This document shows positions 16,671 through 25,398 of a stretch of DNA of 33,899 nt, one piece after another. The translations under genes and the position numbers were made by a program. Position 1 is the first letter of the stretch, and every line of letters starts with the position of its first letter. This stretch comes from Peptostreptococcus canis (GTDB lineage: Bacteria > Bacillota > Clostridia > Peptostreptococcales > Peptostreptococcaceae), in assembly GCF_014229965.1 (NCBI RefSeq), contig NZ_JABGBW010000012.1, forward strand, positions 1 to 33,899. Direction: 5' to 3'. A model generated the notes under the pieces. That model worked only from the letters and a program-made list of their open reading frames with translations, had not been told where the DNA came from and searched no databases.

Positions 16671-16773
16671 TTACTAAAATATCTAAAATAATTGGCAAAT
16701 ATACGGAATCTCTAAATCTAAAATAGTTTAATATTAATTAAGTATAAAATCAAAAAATTAGGAGGTATTTATT

Positions 16774-18051
16774 ATGACAAAAAAATTAAATTTGGCAACT
16801 AAGTGTTTACATTCGGGATATATTCCAGGTAACGGAGAACCAAGAGTGGCTCCACTAGTACAATCAACAACATATAAATATGATTCTGCGGATATTCTGG
16901 GAGATTTATTTGATTTAAAGACAGAGGGACATATCTACTCCAGAATATCAAATCCTACTGTGTCAAATTTCGAATCTAAAATAGCAGATCTTGAAGGGGG
17001 AGTAGCTGCCATAGCAACGACATCAGGTCAATCGGCAAACATATTGGCTGTATTAACTTTATGTAAATCCGGAGATCATATAGTAGCCTTATCAAATCTA
17101 TACGGGGGAACAGTTAGTTTATTCACACACACTTTAAAAAGATTTGGGATAGATGTTACATTTATAAAAGTCAACGCTACGGATAACGAAATAAAATCAG
17201 CAATTAAGGATAACACAAAATTAGTGTTCGGAGAAACAATAGGAAATCCAAAAGTCGAAGTTCTTGATATAGAAAGAATAGCAAATGTTGCACATGAAAA
17301 TGGTATTCCTCTAGTAATCGATAATACATTCGCTACTCCAATCCTTTGCAGACCAATAGAATTTGGTGCAGATATTGTTACACACTCCACAACAAAATAT
17401 ATAGATGGTCATGCAAGAGCATTAGGGGGAATCCTAGTAGATGGTGGCAAATTCAATTGGAAAAACGGTAAATTTGATGATTTAGTAAAGCCCGATCCAA
17501 GTTATCACGGACTGAGTTTTGTAGATACATTTGGTGAAGCTGCACTAAGTGCAAAAGCGAGGTGTGCTCTTGTTAGAGATATAGGATTTATTCAATCCCC
17601 TTTCAATGCATTTTTAACAGATTTAGGAATAGAAACACTTGCTCTTAGATTAGAAAGACATAGTGAAAATGCACTTAAAATTGCAAAATTCCTGGAAGAA
17701 AACGAAAAAATTGAATGGGTAAGTTATCCGGGGCTTGAAAGTAATCCTACATATAATTTGACAAAAAAATATTTGCCAAATGGATCAAGTGGAATAATAG
17801 CATTTGGAATAAAAGGTGGCGTAGAAGAAGCCAAGAAATTTATAAATAGTTTAAAACTAATTTCACTAGTCACTCATGTAGCTGATACAAAAACATGTGT
17901 AATCCATCCGGCAAGTACTACTCATAGGCAACTGACGGAAAAGCAACTGGAAAAAGGGGGTATATCTTCCAGCTTAATAAGACTTTCAGTAGGTATAGAA
18001 GATGTAAAAGATTTATTGGAAGATATCGAAAATGCTTTAAAAAGAATTTAA
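16774..18051 (+). CDS. metY: O-acetylhomoserine sulfhydrylase (MetY type)
   Basis: A 425-aa PLP-dependent Cys/Met-metabolism enzyme. It forms homocysteine from O-acetylhomoserine and sulfide in the cytoplasm. Visible motifs are ATKCLHSGYIPG at the start, YSRISNPTVSNFE, TTSGQSAN, the PLP-binding Asp in VIDNTFATP, and the Schiff-base lysine K208 in HSTTKYIDGH. SLVTHVADTKTCVIHPASTTH near the C-terminus is typical of OAH sulfhydrylases. The 425-aa length with the insertion around 215-250 fits MetY rather than the shorter (about 380-aa) cystathionine enzymes MetB/MetC. AGGAGG lies 8 nt before the ATG. The Met T-box and the following metA define a methionine operon. Confidence 0.94.
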   Translation: MTKKLNLATKCLHSGYIPGNGEPRVAPLVQSTTYKYDSADILGDLFDLKTEGHIYSRISNPTVSNFESKIADLEGGVAAIATTSGQSANILAVLTLCKSGDHIVALSNLYGGTVSLFTHTLKRFGIDVTFIKVNATDNEIKSAIKDNTKLVFGETIGNPKVEVLDIERIANVAHENGIPLVIDNTFATPILCRPIEFGADIVTHSTTKYIDGHARALGGILVDGGKFNWKNGKFDDLVKPDPSYHGLSFVDTFGEAALSAKARCALVRDIGFIQSPFNAFLTDLGIETLALRLERHSENALKIAKFLEENEKIEWVSYPGLESNPTYNLTKKYLPNGSSGIIAFGIKGGVEEAKKFINSLKLISLVTHVADTKTCVIHPASTTHRQLTEKQLEKGGISSSLIRLSVGIEDVKDLLEDIENALKRI

Positions 18052-18097
18052 GTAAAAGGAAAAAATAGCCAAGATTTTTTAGGGGGGAGATTTGAAT

Positions 18098-19027
18098 ATG
18101 CCGATTATAATACCTAGAGATTTGCCAGCATTTAAAATTTTAGAAAAAGAGAATATTTTTGTAATAGACGAAAAAAGGGCTACAACCCAAGATATTAGGG
18201 CATTGGAATTAGCAATTGTAAATTTAATGCCAACAAAGGAAAAAACTGAAACTCAGTTATTAAGGAGAATAGCAAATACTCCTTTACAGGTTAATGTAGA
18301 TCTAATACAAACCAAAACTCATAATTCTAATAACGTCAGTCGGGAACATTTAGATAAATTTTACATATCAATAGAAGATGTAAAAAATAAAAAGTATGAT
18401 GCAATGATAATTACAGGCGCACCGGTAGAAAACTTAAGGTTTGAAGATGTGGACTATTGGAGTGAGATGATAGAGATAATAGAGTTTGCCAGAACAAATG
18501 TATATTCAACGCTATTTATATGTTGGGCATCCCAAGCTGCTCTATATCATTTCTATGGAATAGATAAATATGAGCTTCCTAACAAAGTATTTGGAGTATT
18601 TGAATGTGAAATAGATTATAAATCTGCAATAGTAAGTGGATTTGATGAAACATTTTATATACCTCATTCAAGACACACATATTGCAAATTAGAAGATATA
18701 TCTAAAATAAAAGATTTAAATATTATTTCTTCTTCAAAAGAAGTCGGTCTCAATATAGCAACTTCAAATGATGAAAGATTTATATTTATCGCAGGTCACG
18801 GAGAATATGATAGAGATACTTTGGAACTTGAGTATCTGAGAGATTTAGAACGGGGCTTGGATATTGAAATTCCAATAAATTATTATAAAAATAATAAAAG
18901 AGAAGATGGAATTCAGGTGAAATGGAGAGCACACAATAATTTATTATTTTCGAACTGGTTAAATTATTGTGTATACCAGAGAACTCCATACAACATAGAA
19001 GAAATAACTGAAAAGAATTTAGGATAA
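18098..19027 (+). CDS. metA: Homoserine O-acetyltransferase (MetA fold)
   Basis: A 309-aa class-I glutamine-amidotransferase-like acyltransferase. It activates homoserine for homocysteine synthesis. The catalytic Cys is C142 in FICWASQAA. The C-terminal half includes the active-site His in GHGEYDRDTL. The acyl-donor-determining position carries Glu: E111 in ITGAPVENL. In Bacillus-type MetA, Glu here selects acetyl-CoA, whereas Gly in E. coli selects succinyl-CoA. The residue numbering fits exactly if translation begins at the ATG at 18098, which has GGGGGGAG upstream. A TTG two codons earlier is rejected. The gene follows the sulfhydrylase gene by 46 nt, and its product is that enzyme's substrate. 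Confidence 0.94.
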   Translation: MPIIIPRDLPAFKILEKENIFVIDEKRATTQDIRALELAIVNLMPTKEKTETQLLRRIANTPLQVNVDLIQTKTHNSNNVSREHLDKFYISIEDVKNKKYDAMIITGAPVENLRFEDVDYWSEMIEIIEFARTNVYSTLFICWASQAALYHFYGIDKYELPNKVFGVFECEIDYKSAIVSGFDETFYIPHSRHTYCKLEDISKIKDLNIISSSKEVGLNIATSNDERFIFIAGHGEYDRDTLELEYLRDLERGLDIEIPINYYKNNKREDGIQVKWRAHNNLLFSNWLNYCVYQRTPYNIEEITEKNLG

Positions 19028-19042
19028 ACATAGAATTATTTA

Positions 19043-19108
19043 AGATGGATTTCTCTTCTATAATATTATATTGTTAATTTATTAAGTAAATAGAAGAAAA
19101 ATCCATCT
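19043..19108. terminator. Long imperfect hairpin after metA
   Basis: A 19-bp inverted repeat with one mismatch has arms AGATGGATTTCTCTTCTAT (19043-19061) and ATAGAAGAAAAATCCATCT (19090-19108) and a 28-nt AT-rich loop. It begins 15 nt past the metA stop. No T-run follows on either strand, so it may be a 3'-end-stabilising hairpin or a factor-assisted terminator rather than a classical one. Confidence 0.6.
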
Positions 19109-19127
19109 AACTAATATTTAATAAAAA

Positions 19128-19136
19128 TGGTATAAT
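19128..19136 (+). promoter_or_regulatory. Extended -10 promoter of the small membrane protein gene
   Basis: TGGTATAAT: a perfect -10 (19131-19136) with TG one base upstream. No clear -35 is seen. The start is predicted near 19143, giving a leader of about 55 nt that holds the SD and the GTTGG/CCAAC hairpin. Confidence 0.55.
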
Positions 19137-19165
19137 GTACTTGTAATATAAGCACTATGTAGTTA

Positions 19166-19201
19166 AAAGGAGGTGAAGTTGGTAAACCAACATATTATAT
19201 G
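19166..19201 (+). promoter_or_regulatory. Hairpin-bridged ribosome binding site
   Basis: A near-perfect SD AAAGGAGGTGA (19166-19176) lies 22 nt from the ATG at 19199, too far for normal initiation. Between them is a perfect hairpin GTTGG-TAAA-CCAAC (19178-19191). When folded it leaves about 8 unpaired nt between SD and ATG, the optimal spacing. No other in-frame start codon occurs nearer the SD. Confidence 0.6.
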
Positions 19202-19522
19202 AAGTACATGAAGCAATTATTAGAGTTCAGAAGAAATATGATTATATTAGCAGGTTGTAGTTTTATTGGAGTTATATATACATATTATTTTAATGGCAAA
19301 GATGTCAATGCTAATAGTTTTCAAGTAGCTATGAGCTTGACATTAACTTTTTCGGTATTTTTAATTATATCTCATATATTCATTGTATATAAATTGAAAA
19401 AGATGAATGAGAAAAAATTTTTAAGTAAGGATAAAAACACAAAAACTAATAAAAAAGACATAAATAATAAAGCAAATATACCAAATAAAAAAAAGAAACA
19501 TTCAAAAAATAAAAAAAGATAA
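19199..19522 (+). CDS. Small membrane protein with basic tail, unrecognised
   Basis: A 107-aa protein. I do not recognise the family. A short basic start (LEFRRN) leads into a hydrophobic segment (about 13-28, IILAGCSFIGVIYTYY). A polar turn follows, then a second hydrophobic segment (about 42-65), and finally a 40-residue hydrophilic tail made mostly of Lys and Asn (ends KKKKHSKNKKR). Both termini are probably cytoplasmic, and the tail could contact RNA, DNA or acidic lipids. It has its own promoter and an unusual ribosome binding site. It sits between metA and a peptide transporter, without an obvious functional link to either. The start could also be the Met at codon 4. The coding call rests on the SD, the promoter and the clear two-segment layout. 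Confidence 0.7.
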   Translation: MKYMKQLLEFRRNMIILAGCSFIGVIYTYYFNGKDVNANSFQVAMSLTLTFSVFLIISHIFIVYKLKKMNEKKFLSKDKNTKTNKKDINNKANIPNKKKKHSKNKKR

Positions 19523-19541
19523 AGTTTTACTTTTAAAAACC

Positions 19542-19570
19542 TTGACTAAATCTTAATAAGAATATAAACT
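19542..19570 (+). promoter_or_regulatory. Promoter of the POT transporter gene
   Basis: -35 TTGACT (19542-19547), 17-nt spacer, -10 TAAACT (19565-19570). The start is predicted near 19577, about 95 nt before the ATG, so the leader contains the inverted repeat at 19600-19644. Confidence 0.5.
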
Positions 19571-19599
19571 GTTAATTATAGGTGTAAAATCTATTCTTA

Positions 19600-19644
19600 A
19601 TCCGTTTATAGAGGTTTTGAAATCGATTTCTAAAATAAACGGAT
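19600..19644 (+). repeat. Nested inverted repeat in the POT transporter leader
   Basis: Outer arms ATCCGTTTAT (19600-19609) and ATAAACGGAT (19635-19644) form a perfect 10-bp inverted repeat with a 25-nt spacer. The spacer contains the perfect palindrome GAAATCGATTTC (19619-19630). The structure ends 14 nt before the SD TTGGAGG. It could be an operator or an RNA fold controlling translation. Confidence 0.6.
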
Positions 19645-19671
19645 AAAATAAAATTTTTTGGAGGTAAAATT

Positions 19672-21063
19672 ATGGAACAAGCAGTTACTAGAAAAATGAA
19701 ATACCCACTGGGTTTTTATGTCTCTTGTCTTACTTACACATTTGAAAGATTTGCTTTTTATGGAAGTAAGCCTTTACTAGTTCTTTTCCTTATCACTGCA
19801 ATCGATAAAGGTGGTTTGGGAATTAATGCGACTGAAGCATCAATTGTCGCGGCAAATCTTACCGCATTTACTTATCTTGCACCGGTTCTTGGTGGTGTTA
19901 TATGTGACCGTTGGTTTGGTGCCAGATATGCAGTATCAATAGGGTGTGTTTTGATGGCATTAGGTTATTTTATCGGATGGAAAGCTCACAGCTTGATGTC
20001 TGTTCATTTAATGATTGCAGTAGTTTCAATAGGTACTGGTTTATTTAAGGGTAACCTTGCAAGTATTATAGGTAGATTATTTGATGATAAGGAATTATTA
20101 GATGCTGCGTTTTCTATTCAGTACTCATTTGTTAACGTTGGAGCATTTTTTGGATCATTAATAACAGGTATATTATATTTAAATCAGTTTAGACAAGGTG
20201 AAGTTCTTGGTTTCAGACCTGTATTTTTAGTCTGTGGTATTATAGTTTTAATCGGTGGTATATTCTTCACTCTTAGTTATAAGACTTTAAGAGGTCAAGG
20301 TCTAAAACCTTTCAAATATTTAACTGATGAAAAAGGTAATATCGTAGAAGAAACTACAGTAGAAGAAAATGTTGAAGAAATAGTGGATGTAAATGCTCCT
20401 CTAACTTCAAAGGAAAAAAATAAAGTTGTAGCCATAGTATTCGTATCATTTGTATCAGTTATATTCTGGTTATTCTACTATCAGCAAGAATTAGCACTTA
20501 CTATTTATATGAATAAGTTTGTAAATATGACTTTAGCCGGAGCTACAATAGCACCTCAACACGTTACAACTACTTGGAACGGTCTATTATGTATATTCCT
20601 AAGTTTAGCGGCTGCCAAGTTATGGTCTAAACTTGCCGCAAGACCACAGGGTGACTTATCAATGTTCCAGAAGGTTACGTTAGCTTTTGTATTCTTAGGG
20701 TTTGCCTATGTTGTATTGATGTTAATGGAAACTTCAAGAGGTATAGGTGCTGATGAAACTCATCAAGCTTCAGTATTATGGTTATTCTTATTTGGTCTAT
20801 TACTTACTCTTGGTGAAATTTGTTTCTCACCACTAGGCAACTCTTTCGTAAGTAAGCATGCTCCAAAGAAATATCTGTCAGTTATGATGAGTGTTTGGAT
20901 ATTTGCTACTTTTGCTTCTGCAAAATTAAACGGATATATTCAGATATTTGTTGAAAAATTAGGAATTTACACTATATTTGTGACTTTTGCTGCAGTATCT
21001 TTTGCTGTTGCGGTTATAATGTTCTTGATAACAAAGAAATTAAATAAATTGCTGGAAGATTAG
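19672..21063 (+). CDS. POT/PTR-family proton-coupled oligopeptide transporter
   Basis: A 463-aa polytopic membrane protein of the major facilitator superfamily with at least 12 hydrophobic segments. The POT signature ERFAFYG (in YTFERFAFYG, TM1) provides the E-x-x-E-R-like proton-coupling residues. Other family features are GGVICDRWFGAR between TM2 and TM3, GTGLFKGNLASIIG, and a long cytoplasmic loop at about 210-245 with acidic residues. It imports di- and tripeptides. GGAGG lies 8 nt before the ATG. The neighbouring proline-specific peptidases suggest it feeds them. It ends in a clear terminator at 21.1 kb. No signal of truncation. Confidence 0.93.
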   Translation: MEQAVTRKMKYPLGFYVSCLTYTFERFAFYGSKPLLVLFLITAIDKGGLGINATEASIVAANLTAFTYLAPVLGGVICDRWFGARYAVSIGCVLMALGYFIGWKAHSLMSVHLMIAVVSIGTGLFKGNLASIIGRLFDDKELLDAAFSIQYSFVNVGAFFGSLITGILYLNQFRQGEVLGFRPVFLVCGIIVLIGGIFFTLSYKTLRGQGLKPFKYLTDEKGNIVEETTVEENVEEIVDVNAPLTSKEKNKVVAIVFVSFVSVIFWLFYYQQELALTIYMNKFVNMTLAGATIAPQHVTTTWNGLLCIFLSLAAAKLWSKLAARPQGDLSMFQKVTLAFVFLGFAYVVLMLMETSRGIGADETHQASVLWLFLFGLLLTLGEICFSPLGNSFVSKHAPKKYLSVMMSVWIFATFASAKLNGYIQIFVEKLGIYTIFVTFAAVSFAVAVIMFLITKKLNKLLED

Positions 21064-21118
21064 TGTTAAAGGCTTTTCGTTAAATAACATTAATGAAAAA
21101 TTTATAAAAATTTATATG

Positions 21119-21159
21119 CGGCGGTATCCGATACAAATTATATTGGATACGCCGTTTTT
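21119..21159 (+). terminator. Terminator of the POT transporter gene
   Basis: GTATCC/GGATAC extended by CGGC/GCCG with one bulged G on the 5' side, 15-nt loop, then TTTTT. It is 55 nt past the stop codon. Confidence 0.85.
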
Positions 21160-21211
21160 ATTTCCTCACTTTGTGATATATAAGCCCCGTGATATATTCT
21201 ATAAGATAAAT

Positions 21212-21256
21212 AAAAAATGAAGACGGGCAATTAAATCGACCCCATCTCCATTTTTT
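21212..21256 (-). terminator. Terminator of the V-ATPase operon
   Basis: Minus strand: a 16-bp stem with two G-U pairs is formed by AAAAAATGGAGATGGG (21256-21241) and CCCGTCTTCATTTTTT (21227-21212), with a 13-nt loop. The stem itself ends in the T-run. It begins 8 nt past the subunit D stop and faces the POT terminator about 50 bp away. Confidence 0.88.
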
Positions 21257-21263
21257 ATTTAAA

Positions 21264-21905
21264 TTAATTGTCTTTATTTATTATATCTTTTACTTTCATC
21301 AGACGAATAATAGAGCTTCTATCATTTTCCTCCAGCTTCATCTTTATATAAGTAATAGTTTCCTTTAATTGAGGAATTGTCATATATTCAAGGGCATTAA
21401 CCCTTCTTCTTGTGCTTTCAATTTCATCAGCCATCAATTGACAAGCCTTTTCTATTTCAGCAAGTTTCAGTAAATAAGGAAGGATATTGTAAAGCTTCTT
21501 CACAGCATCATCCAATTCTGAAGATGTTCCTGCAAATCCATATGGATATATAGCCGATTCATCCTCTTCATTGCTTCTACTAAATGTCATCACCGGAACA
21601 TTTACACTCATCAGATTTTTTGTCTGTATTTCCAAATTTATAGTTTCTTTTGAAATAGCGAGTGCTTCATCAAGCATTTGAGATGAATTCATACTTCTTG
21701 CCAATAGAAAATCTTCAAAGGAATCCGTTATCTTTCCCTCAACTTCTTCTCTCAATTTTTTATTTTCTTTTATCATAGCAATAAATTGTCTCATCAGTTC
21801 ATCTTGCTTATCCTTTAATAACTTATGACCTCTTGTAGATGTAGCCAATCTAGCCTTGAGTCTTGAAAGCTCCATTCTAGTTGGATTAACATTCAGTCTA
21901 GCCAT
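21264..21905 (-). CDS. ntpD: V-type ATPase subunit D
   Basis: A 213-aa central-stalk subunit of the V/A-type rotary ATPase. It turns inside the A3B3 hexamer and couples ATP hydrolysis to ion movement. N- and C-terminal long helices form the coiled coil (start [16 protein letters not shown]; end region [17 protein letters not shown]). The family motif TRRRVNALE is present. The ATG is 1 nt past the subunit B stop, and its AGGAGGG lies inside the end of the B gene, so translation is coupled. It is the last gene of the operon. The product is cytoplasmic, in the V1 sector. Confidence 0.95.
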   Translation of the reverse strand: MARLNVNPTRMELSRLKARLATSTRGHKLLKDKQDELMRQFIAMIKENKKLREEVEGKITDSFEDFLLARSMNSSQMLDEALAISKETINLEIQTKNLMSVNVPVMTFSRSNEEDESAIYPYGFAGTSSELDDAVKKLYNILPYLLKLAEIEKACQLMADEIESTRRRVNALEYMTIPQLKETITYIKMKLEENDRSSIIRLMKVKDIINKDN

Positions 21906-21906
21906 A

Positions 21907-23292
21907 CTAACCCTCCTGACTATCTTGAGGTAGATACTTATTAATATACTTATCCTTAATTCTTTTAAGTTCTGTTCTAGGAAGAATTTTTAATAAATCC
22001 CAACCAAGACCTAATGTCTCTTCTATTGTTCTATTTGTTTCATATCCTTGAGATACGTATATTTTTTCGAATTGATCCGCAAATTTAGCAAATGCCTTGT
22101 CTGTTTCAGATAAAGCCGATTCCCCCAATATTACCTGGAGTTCTTTAGCCTCTTTACCGGCTGCATATGCTGCAAACAGCTGGTTCATAGTATCAGCATG
22201 ATCTTCTCTTGTCTTTCCCTCACCAATCCCTTTATCCTTAAGTCTTGATAGAGATGGAAGAACATTTATAGGAGGCATCATATTTTTCTTATACAACTCT
22301 CTTGATAATATTATCTGTCCTTCAGTAATGTATCCTGTCAAATCCGGTATCGGATGGGTGATATCATCTTCAGGCATAGTTAATATAGGAACCTGAGTTA
22401 TTGACCCCTCTTTACCCCTAATTCTACCTGCCCTTTCATATAGTGTAGAAAGGTCGGTATACAGATACCCCGGATATCCTCTTCGCCCCGGAACTTCTCG
22501 TCTGGCAGCAGATATTTCACGAAGAGCTTCACAATAATTTGTAAGATCTGTAAGTATTACAAGTACATGCATGCCTTTTTCAAACGCCAAATACTCGGCA
22601 CAAGTTAATGCCATTCTCGGAGTAGATATACGTTCAATCGCCGGATCGTCAGCCAAATTCATAAATAGTACAGCCCTATCTATAGCTCCTGTCTTTTTAA
22701 AATCATCAATAAAAAACTGTGCTTCTTCAAATGTAATACCTATAGCAGCAAATACAACCGCGAATTTTTCATCTTTTCCTAAAACCCTTGCCTGTCTGGC
22801 TATCTGTGATGCCAAATTTGCATGGGGAAGACCTGAACCTGAAAATATAGGTAATTTTTGACCTCTAACAAGAGTATTCAATCCATCGATTGCAGATACA
22901 CCTGTCTGAATAAATTCGGATGGATAGTCTCTGGCTACCGGATTTATTGCAACACCATTTATATCCAACTTCTCATCCGGAATCAACTCCGGTCCTCCAT
23001 CTTTAGGGTTACCCATACCATCAAATACCCTCCCTATCATATCTTCTGATACACCAAGAGTAAGGGGCTTCCCTAAAAATCTCACCTTAGAATCTCTGAT
23101 ATTTATACCTGCTGAGCCTTCAAAAAGCTGAACCATGGCTTTATTTCCCTCTATTTCAAGAACCCTGCCTCGACGAATATCGCCATTTTGCATTTCTATT
23201 TCAACGAGTTCTTCATATTTTATACCTTGTACTCCATCTACCATCAAAAGTGGACCAACTATTTCTCTTATAGTTCTATACTCCTTAATCAT
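21907..23292 (-). CDS. ntpB: V-type ATPase subunit B
   Basis: A 461-aa regulatory, non-catalytic nucleotide-site subunit of V1. The Walker-A position is degenerate ([12 protein letters not shown] instead of a P-loop), as in all V-type B subunits. [20 protein letters not shown] and [22 protein letters not shown] are strongly conserved. The ATG overlaps the subunit A stop by 8 nt, with AAAGGAGGTGG just upstream. Alternates with three A subunits in the hexamer. Length is normal. Confidence 0.97.
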   Translation of the reverse strand: MIKEYRTIREIVGPLLMVDGVQGIKYEELVEIEMQNGDIRRGRVLEIEGNKAMVQLFEGSAGINIRDSKVRFLGKPLTLGVSEDMIGRVFDGMGNPKDGGPELIPDEKLDINGVAINPVARDYPSEFIQTGVSAIDGLNTLVRGQKLPIFSGSGLPHANLASQIARQARVLGKDEKFAVVFAAIGITFEEAQFFIDDFKKTGAIDRAVLFMNLADDPAIERISTPRMALTCAEYLAFEKGMHVLVILTDLTNYCEALREISAARREVPGRRGYPGYLYTDLSTLYERAGRIRGKEGSITQVPILTMPEDDITHPIPDLTGYITEGQIILSRELYKKNMMPPINVLPSLSRLKDKGIGEGKTREDHADTMNQLFAAYAAGKEAKELQVILGESALSETDKAFAKFADQFEKIYVSQGYETNRTIEETLGLGWDLLKILPRTELKRIKDKYINKYLPQDSQEG

Positions 23293-25057
23293 TTAGTCCA
23301 CCTCCTTTATTTATCAATTCATCCACTGCTGTTGTTATTTCATCTGATATTTCATCCAATCTTGCTATATTAGCTTCCTCGGTATATTTAGCCCTTGCTA
23401 TTGACTCCCTTACAGGTAAGTTAATAAGTTCACTCAAATATACATTATTTTCTAAAGCCCTTAAAGATTCTCTGTAATATTTAAGAACAAGATCTAACAT
23501 CTTATCCTGCTTTTCTAAAGATGTAAAAGTATCTACATCCTGGAAAGCATTTTGCTGTAAATAATCCTCTCTTATAGACTTTGCAACTTCCAGTTTAAGT
23601 TGATCTTTTTCAGAAAGAGTATCTTTGCCTACAAGCCTTACAATTTCCTGTAAAGCGGATTCCTCTTGTAGCAACGTCATTGCATCCACTCTATTTCTAG
23701 GGAATCTGGAAGACACATTTTCTCCCATCCATTCATCTACATCAGCTTGATATAGCGAATATGAATCTAGCCATGATATAGCCGGGAAATGCCTTCTATA
23801 TGCAAGATTTGCATTAAGTCCCCAGAATACCTTTACTATTCTTAAGGTAGCCTGAGATACCGGCTCTGAAATGTCACCACCCGGAGGCGATACCGCTCCT
23901 ATTATAGTAAGAGCGCCTTCTCTACCGTCACTTCCTTTACAAATTACTTTACCCGCTCTCTCATAAAATTCCGCTGTTCTTGAAGATAAATAAGCAGGAT
24001 AACCTTCATCTCCGGGCATTTCTTCTAAACGTCCTGACATTTCTCTCAGGGCCTCTGCCCATCTGGATGTAGAGTCCGCCATAACTGCCACTGAATAACC
24101 CATATCTCTGAAATACTCGGCTATAGTGATACCGGTATATATACTGGCTTCACGAGCAGCAACCGGCATATTTGAAGTATTCGCTATAAGTACCGTTCTC
24201 TTCATTAGTGTTTCGCCAGTATGGGGATCAATTAACTCCGGAAATTCATTAAGAACATCTGTCATTTCATTTCCACGCTCTCCACATCCTACATAAATAA
24301 CTATTTGGGCATCTGCCCATTTAGCTAATTGGTGCTGAACCACTGTTTTTCCTGAACCAAAAGGACCTGGTACACACGCCGTACCTCCTTTAGTTACGGG
24401 AAAAAATGTATCCACTACTCTCTGTCCTGTGATTAAAGGAACTTTGGGAGCAATTTTTTTCTTTATTCTTCTATTTACTCTGACAGGCCATTTCTGTAGC
24501 ATTTGAATACCTTTTGATTCGCCTTTATCATTTTTGATTACAGCAATATCCTCAATAACTGTAAACTCACCCTCTTTTATACTTTCAATCACGCCTTCTA
24601 CTCTGTACGGAACCATTATCAAATGCTTAACCACTTCAGTCTCTTGCACATAACCAAGTACATCCCCTTCTTCCACTCTATCTCCTAATTTCACCTGTGG
24701 ATGAAAGAACCACTTTTTCTCCCTATCAAGCGATGGTACTTCTATTCCCTTTGCCAAAAAATCTCCTGCAACCGCTCTAAATTTTTCTAAAGGCCTTTGA
24801 ATACCATCAAACATATTTTCTATAAGACCCGGTCCCAGTTCGACACTTAAAGGTTCCCCCGTAGTCTCAACAATCTCACCCGGACCTATACCGGCTGTTT
24901 CTTCATATACCTGTATTGAAGCTTTATCATCACGCATTTCAATTATTTCACCTATTAACCTGGAATCGGATACCTTTACAACATCGTAAATATTAGCATC
25001 TTCCATACCTTCGGCTACAACAAGCGGACCAGATACTTTGACTATTTTTCCTGCCAT
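23285..25057 (-). CDS. ntpA: V-type ATPase catalytic subunit A
   Basis: A 590-aa catalytic subunit. The P-loop is GPFGSGKT (231-238), with K237 predicted to bind the phosphate. The non-homologous region specific to V/A-type A subunits (about 110-200, with [11 protein letters not shown] and [11 protein letters not shown]) is present. The catalytic region includes [13 protein letters not shown] and [23 protein letters not shown], and [11 protein letters not shown] is conserved. AAGGAGG lies upstream of the ATG, 17 nt past the subunit F stop. It hydrolyses ATP to drive ion export, or makes ATP if the gradient allows. Confidence 0.98.
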   Translation of the reverse strand: MAGKIVKVSGPLVVAEGMEDANIYDVVKVSDSRLIGEIIEMRDDKASIQVYEETAGIGPGEIVETTGEPLSVELGPGLIENMFDGIQRPLEKFRAVAGDFLAKGIEVPSLDREKKWFFHPQVKLGDRVEEGDVLGYVQETEVVKHLIMVPYRVEGVIESIKEGEFTVIEDIAVIKNDKGESKGIQMLQKWPVRVNRRIKKKIAPKVPLITGQRVVDTFFPVTKGGTACVPGPFGSGKTVVQHQLAKWADAQIVIYVGCGERGNEMTDVLNEFPELIDPHTGETLMKRTVLIANTSNMPVAAREASIYTGITIAEYFRDMGYSVAVMADSTSRWAEALREMSGRLEEMPGDEGYPAYLSSRTAEFYERAGKVICKGSDGREGALTIIGAVSPPGGDISEPVSQATLRIVKVFWGLNANLAYRRHFPAISWLDSYSLYQADVDEWMGENVSSRFPRNRVDAMTLLQEESALQEIVRLVGKDTLSEKDQLKLEVAKSIREDYLQQNAFQDVDTFTSLEKQDKMLDLVLKYYRESLRALENNVYLSELINLPVRESIARAKYTEEANIARLDEISDEITTAVDELINKGGGLND

Positions 25058-25074
25058 AACTTCGTCCTTCCTCC

Positions 25075-25398
25075 TTATTTATCCGAATTGGCAAATATAT
25101 TGCTACCAACTGCCTTTTCTACATTTTTATTAATATCGTCCATTCCCATTCCTAACGTACCCTGATTAGAAGGTATCAATATTATTGCGGGAATTAGCTT
25201 TTTTTTGTATCTTTCAATAGTATCCTCAATATTCTGTGCTACATGTTCAGTCACAAATATCAACCCATAATTTTCTTCTGCAAGTCTATCAACAGTAGTT
25301 CTTGCCTCTTTTTCATCAGTCACCGGATGAACTTCTATGCCTATGGATTTAAATGCTAATATCGAGTCTTTATCTCCAACTGCACCTATTTTATACAT
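25075..25398 (-). CDS. ntpG: V-type ATPase subunit F (NtpG)
   Basis: A 107-aa central-stalk subunit with a Rossmann-like N-domain: [20 protein letters not shown], then [10 protein letters not shown] and [10 protein letters not shown]. It binds subunit D at the foot of the stalk. The ATG overlaps the subunit C stop by one base (TGATG), indicating coupled translation. A TTG one codon upstream is not needed. Confidence 0.93.
   Translation of the reverse strand: MYKIGAVGDKDSILAFKSIGIEVHPVTDEKEARTTVDRLAEENYGLIFVTEHVAQNIEDTIERYKKKLIPAIILIPSNQGTLGMGMDDINKNVEKAVGSNIFANSDK

Noticed and set aside
19135-19209. 8-bp inverted repeat ATGTACTT/AAGTACAT spanning the -10 region and the start of the small membrane protein gene
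   Set aside because: The left arm overlaps the -10 and ends at the predicted start site, so it would mostly be absent from the mRNA; probably chance.
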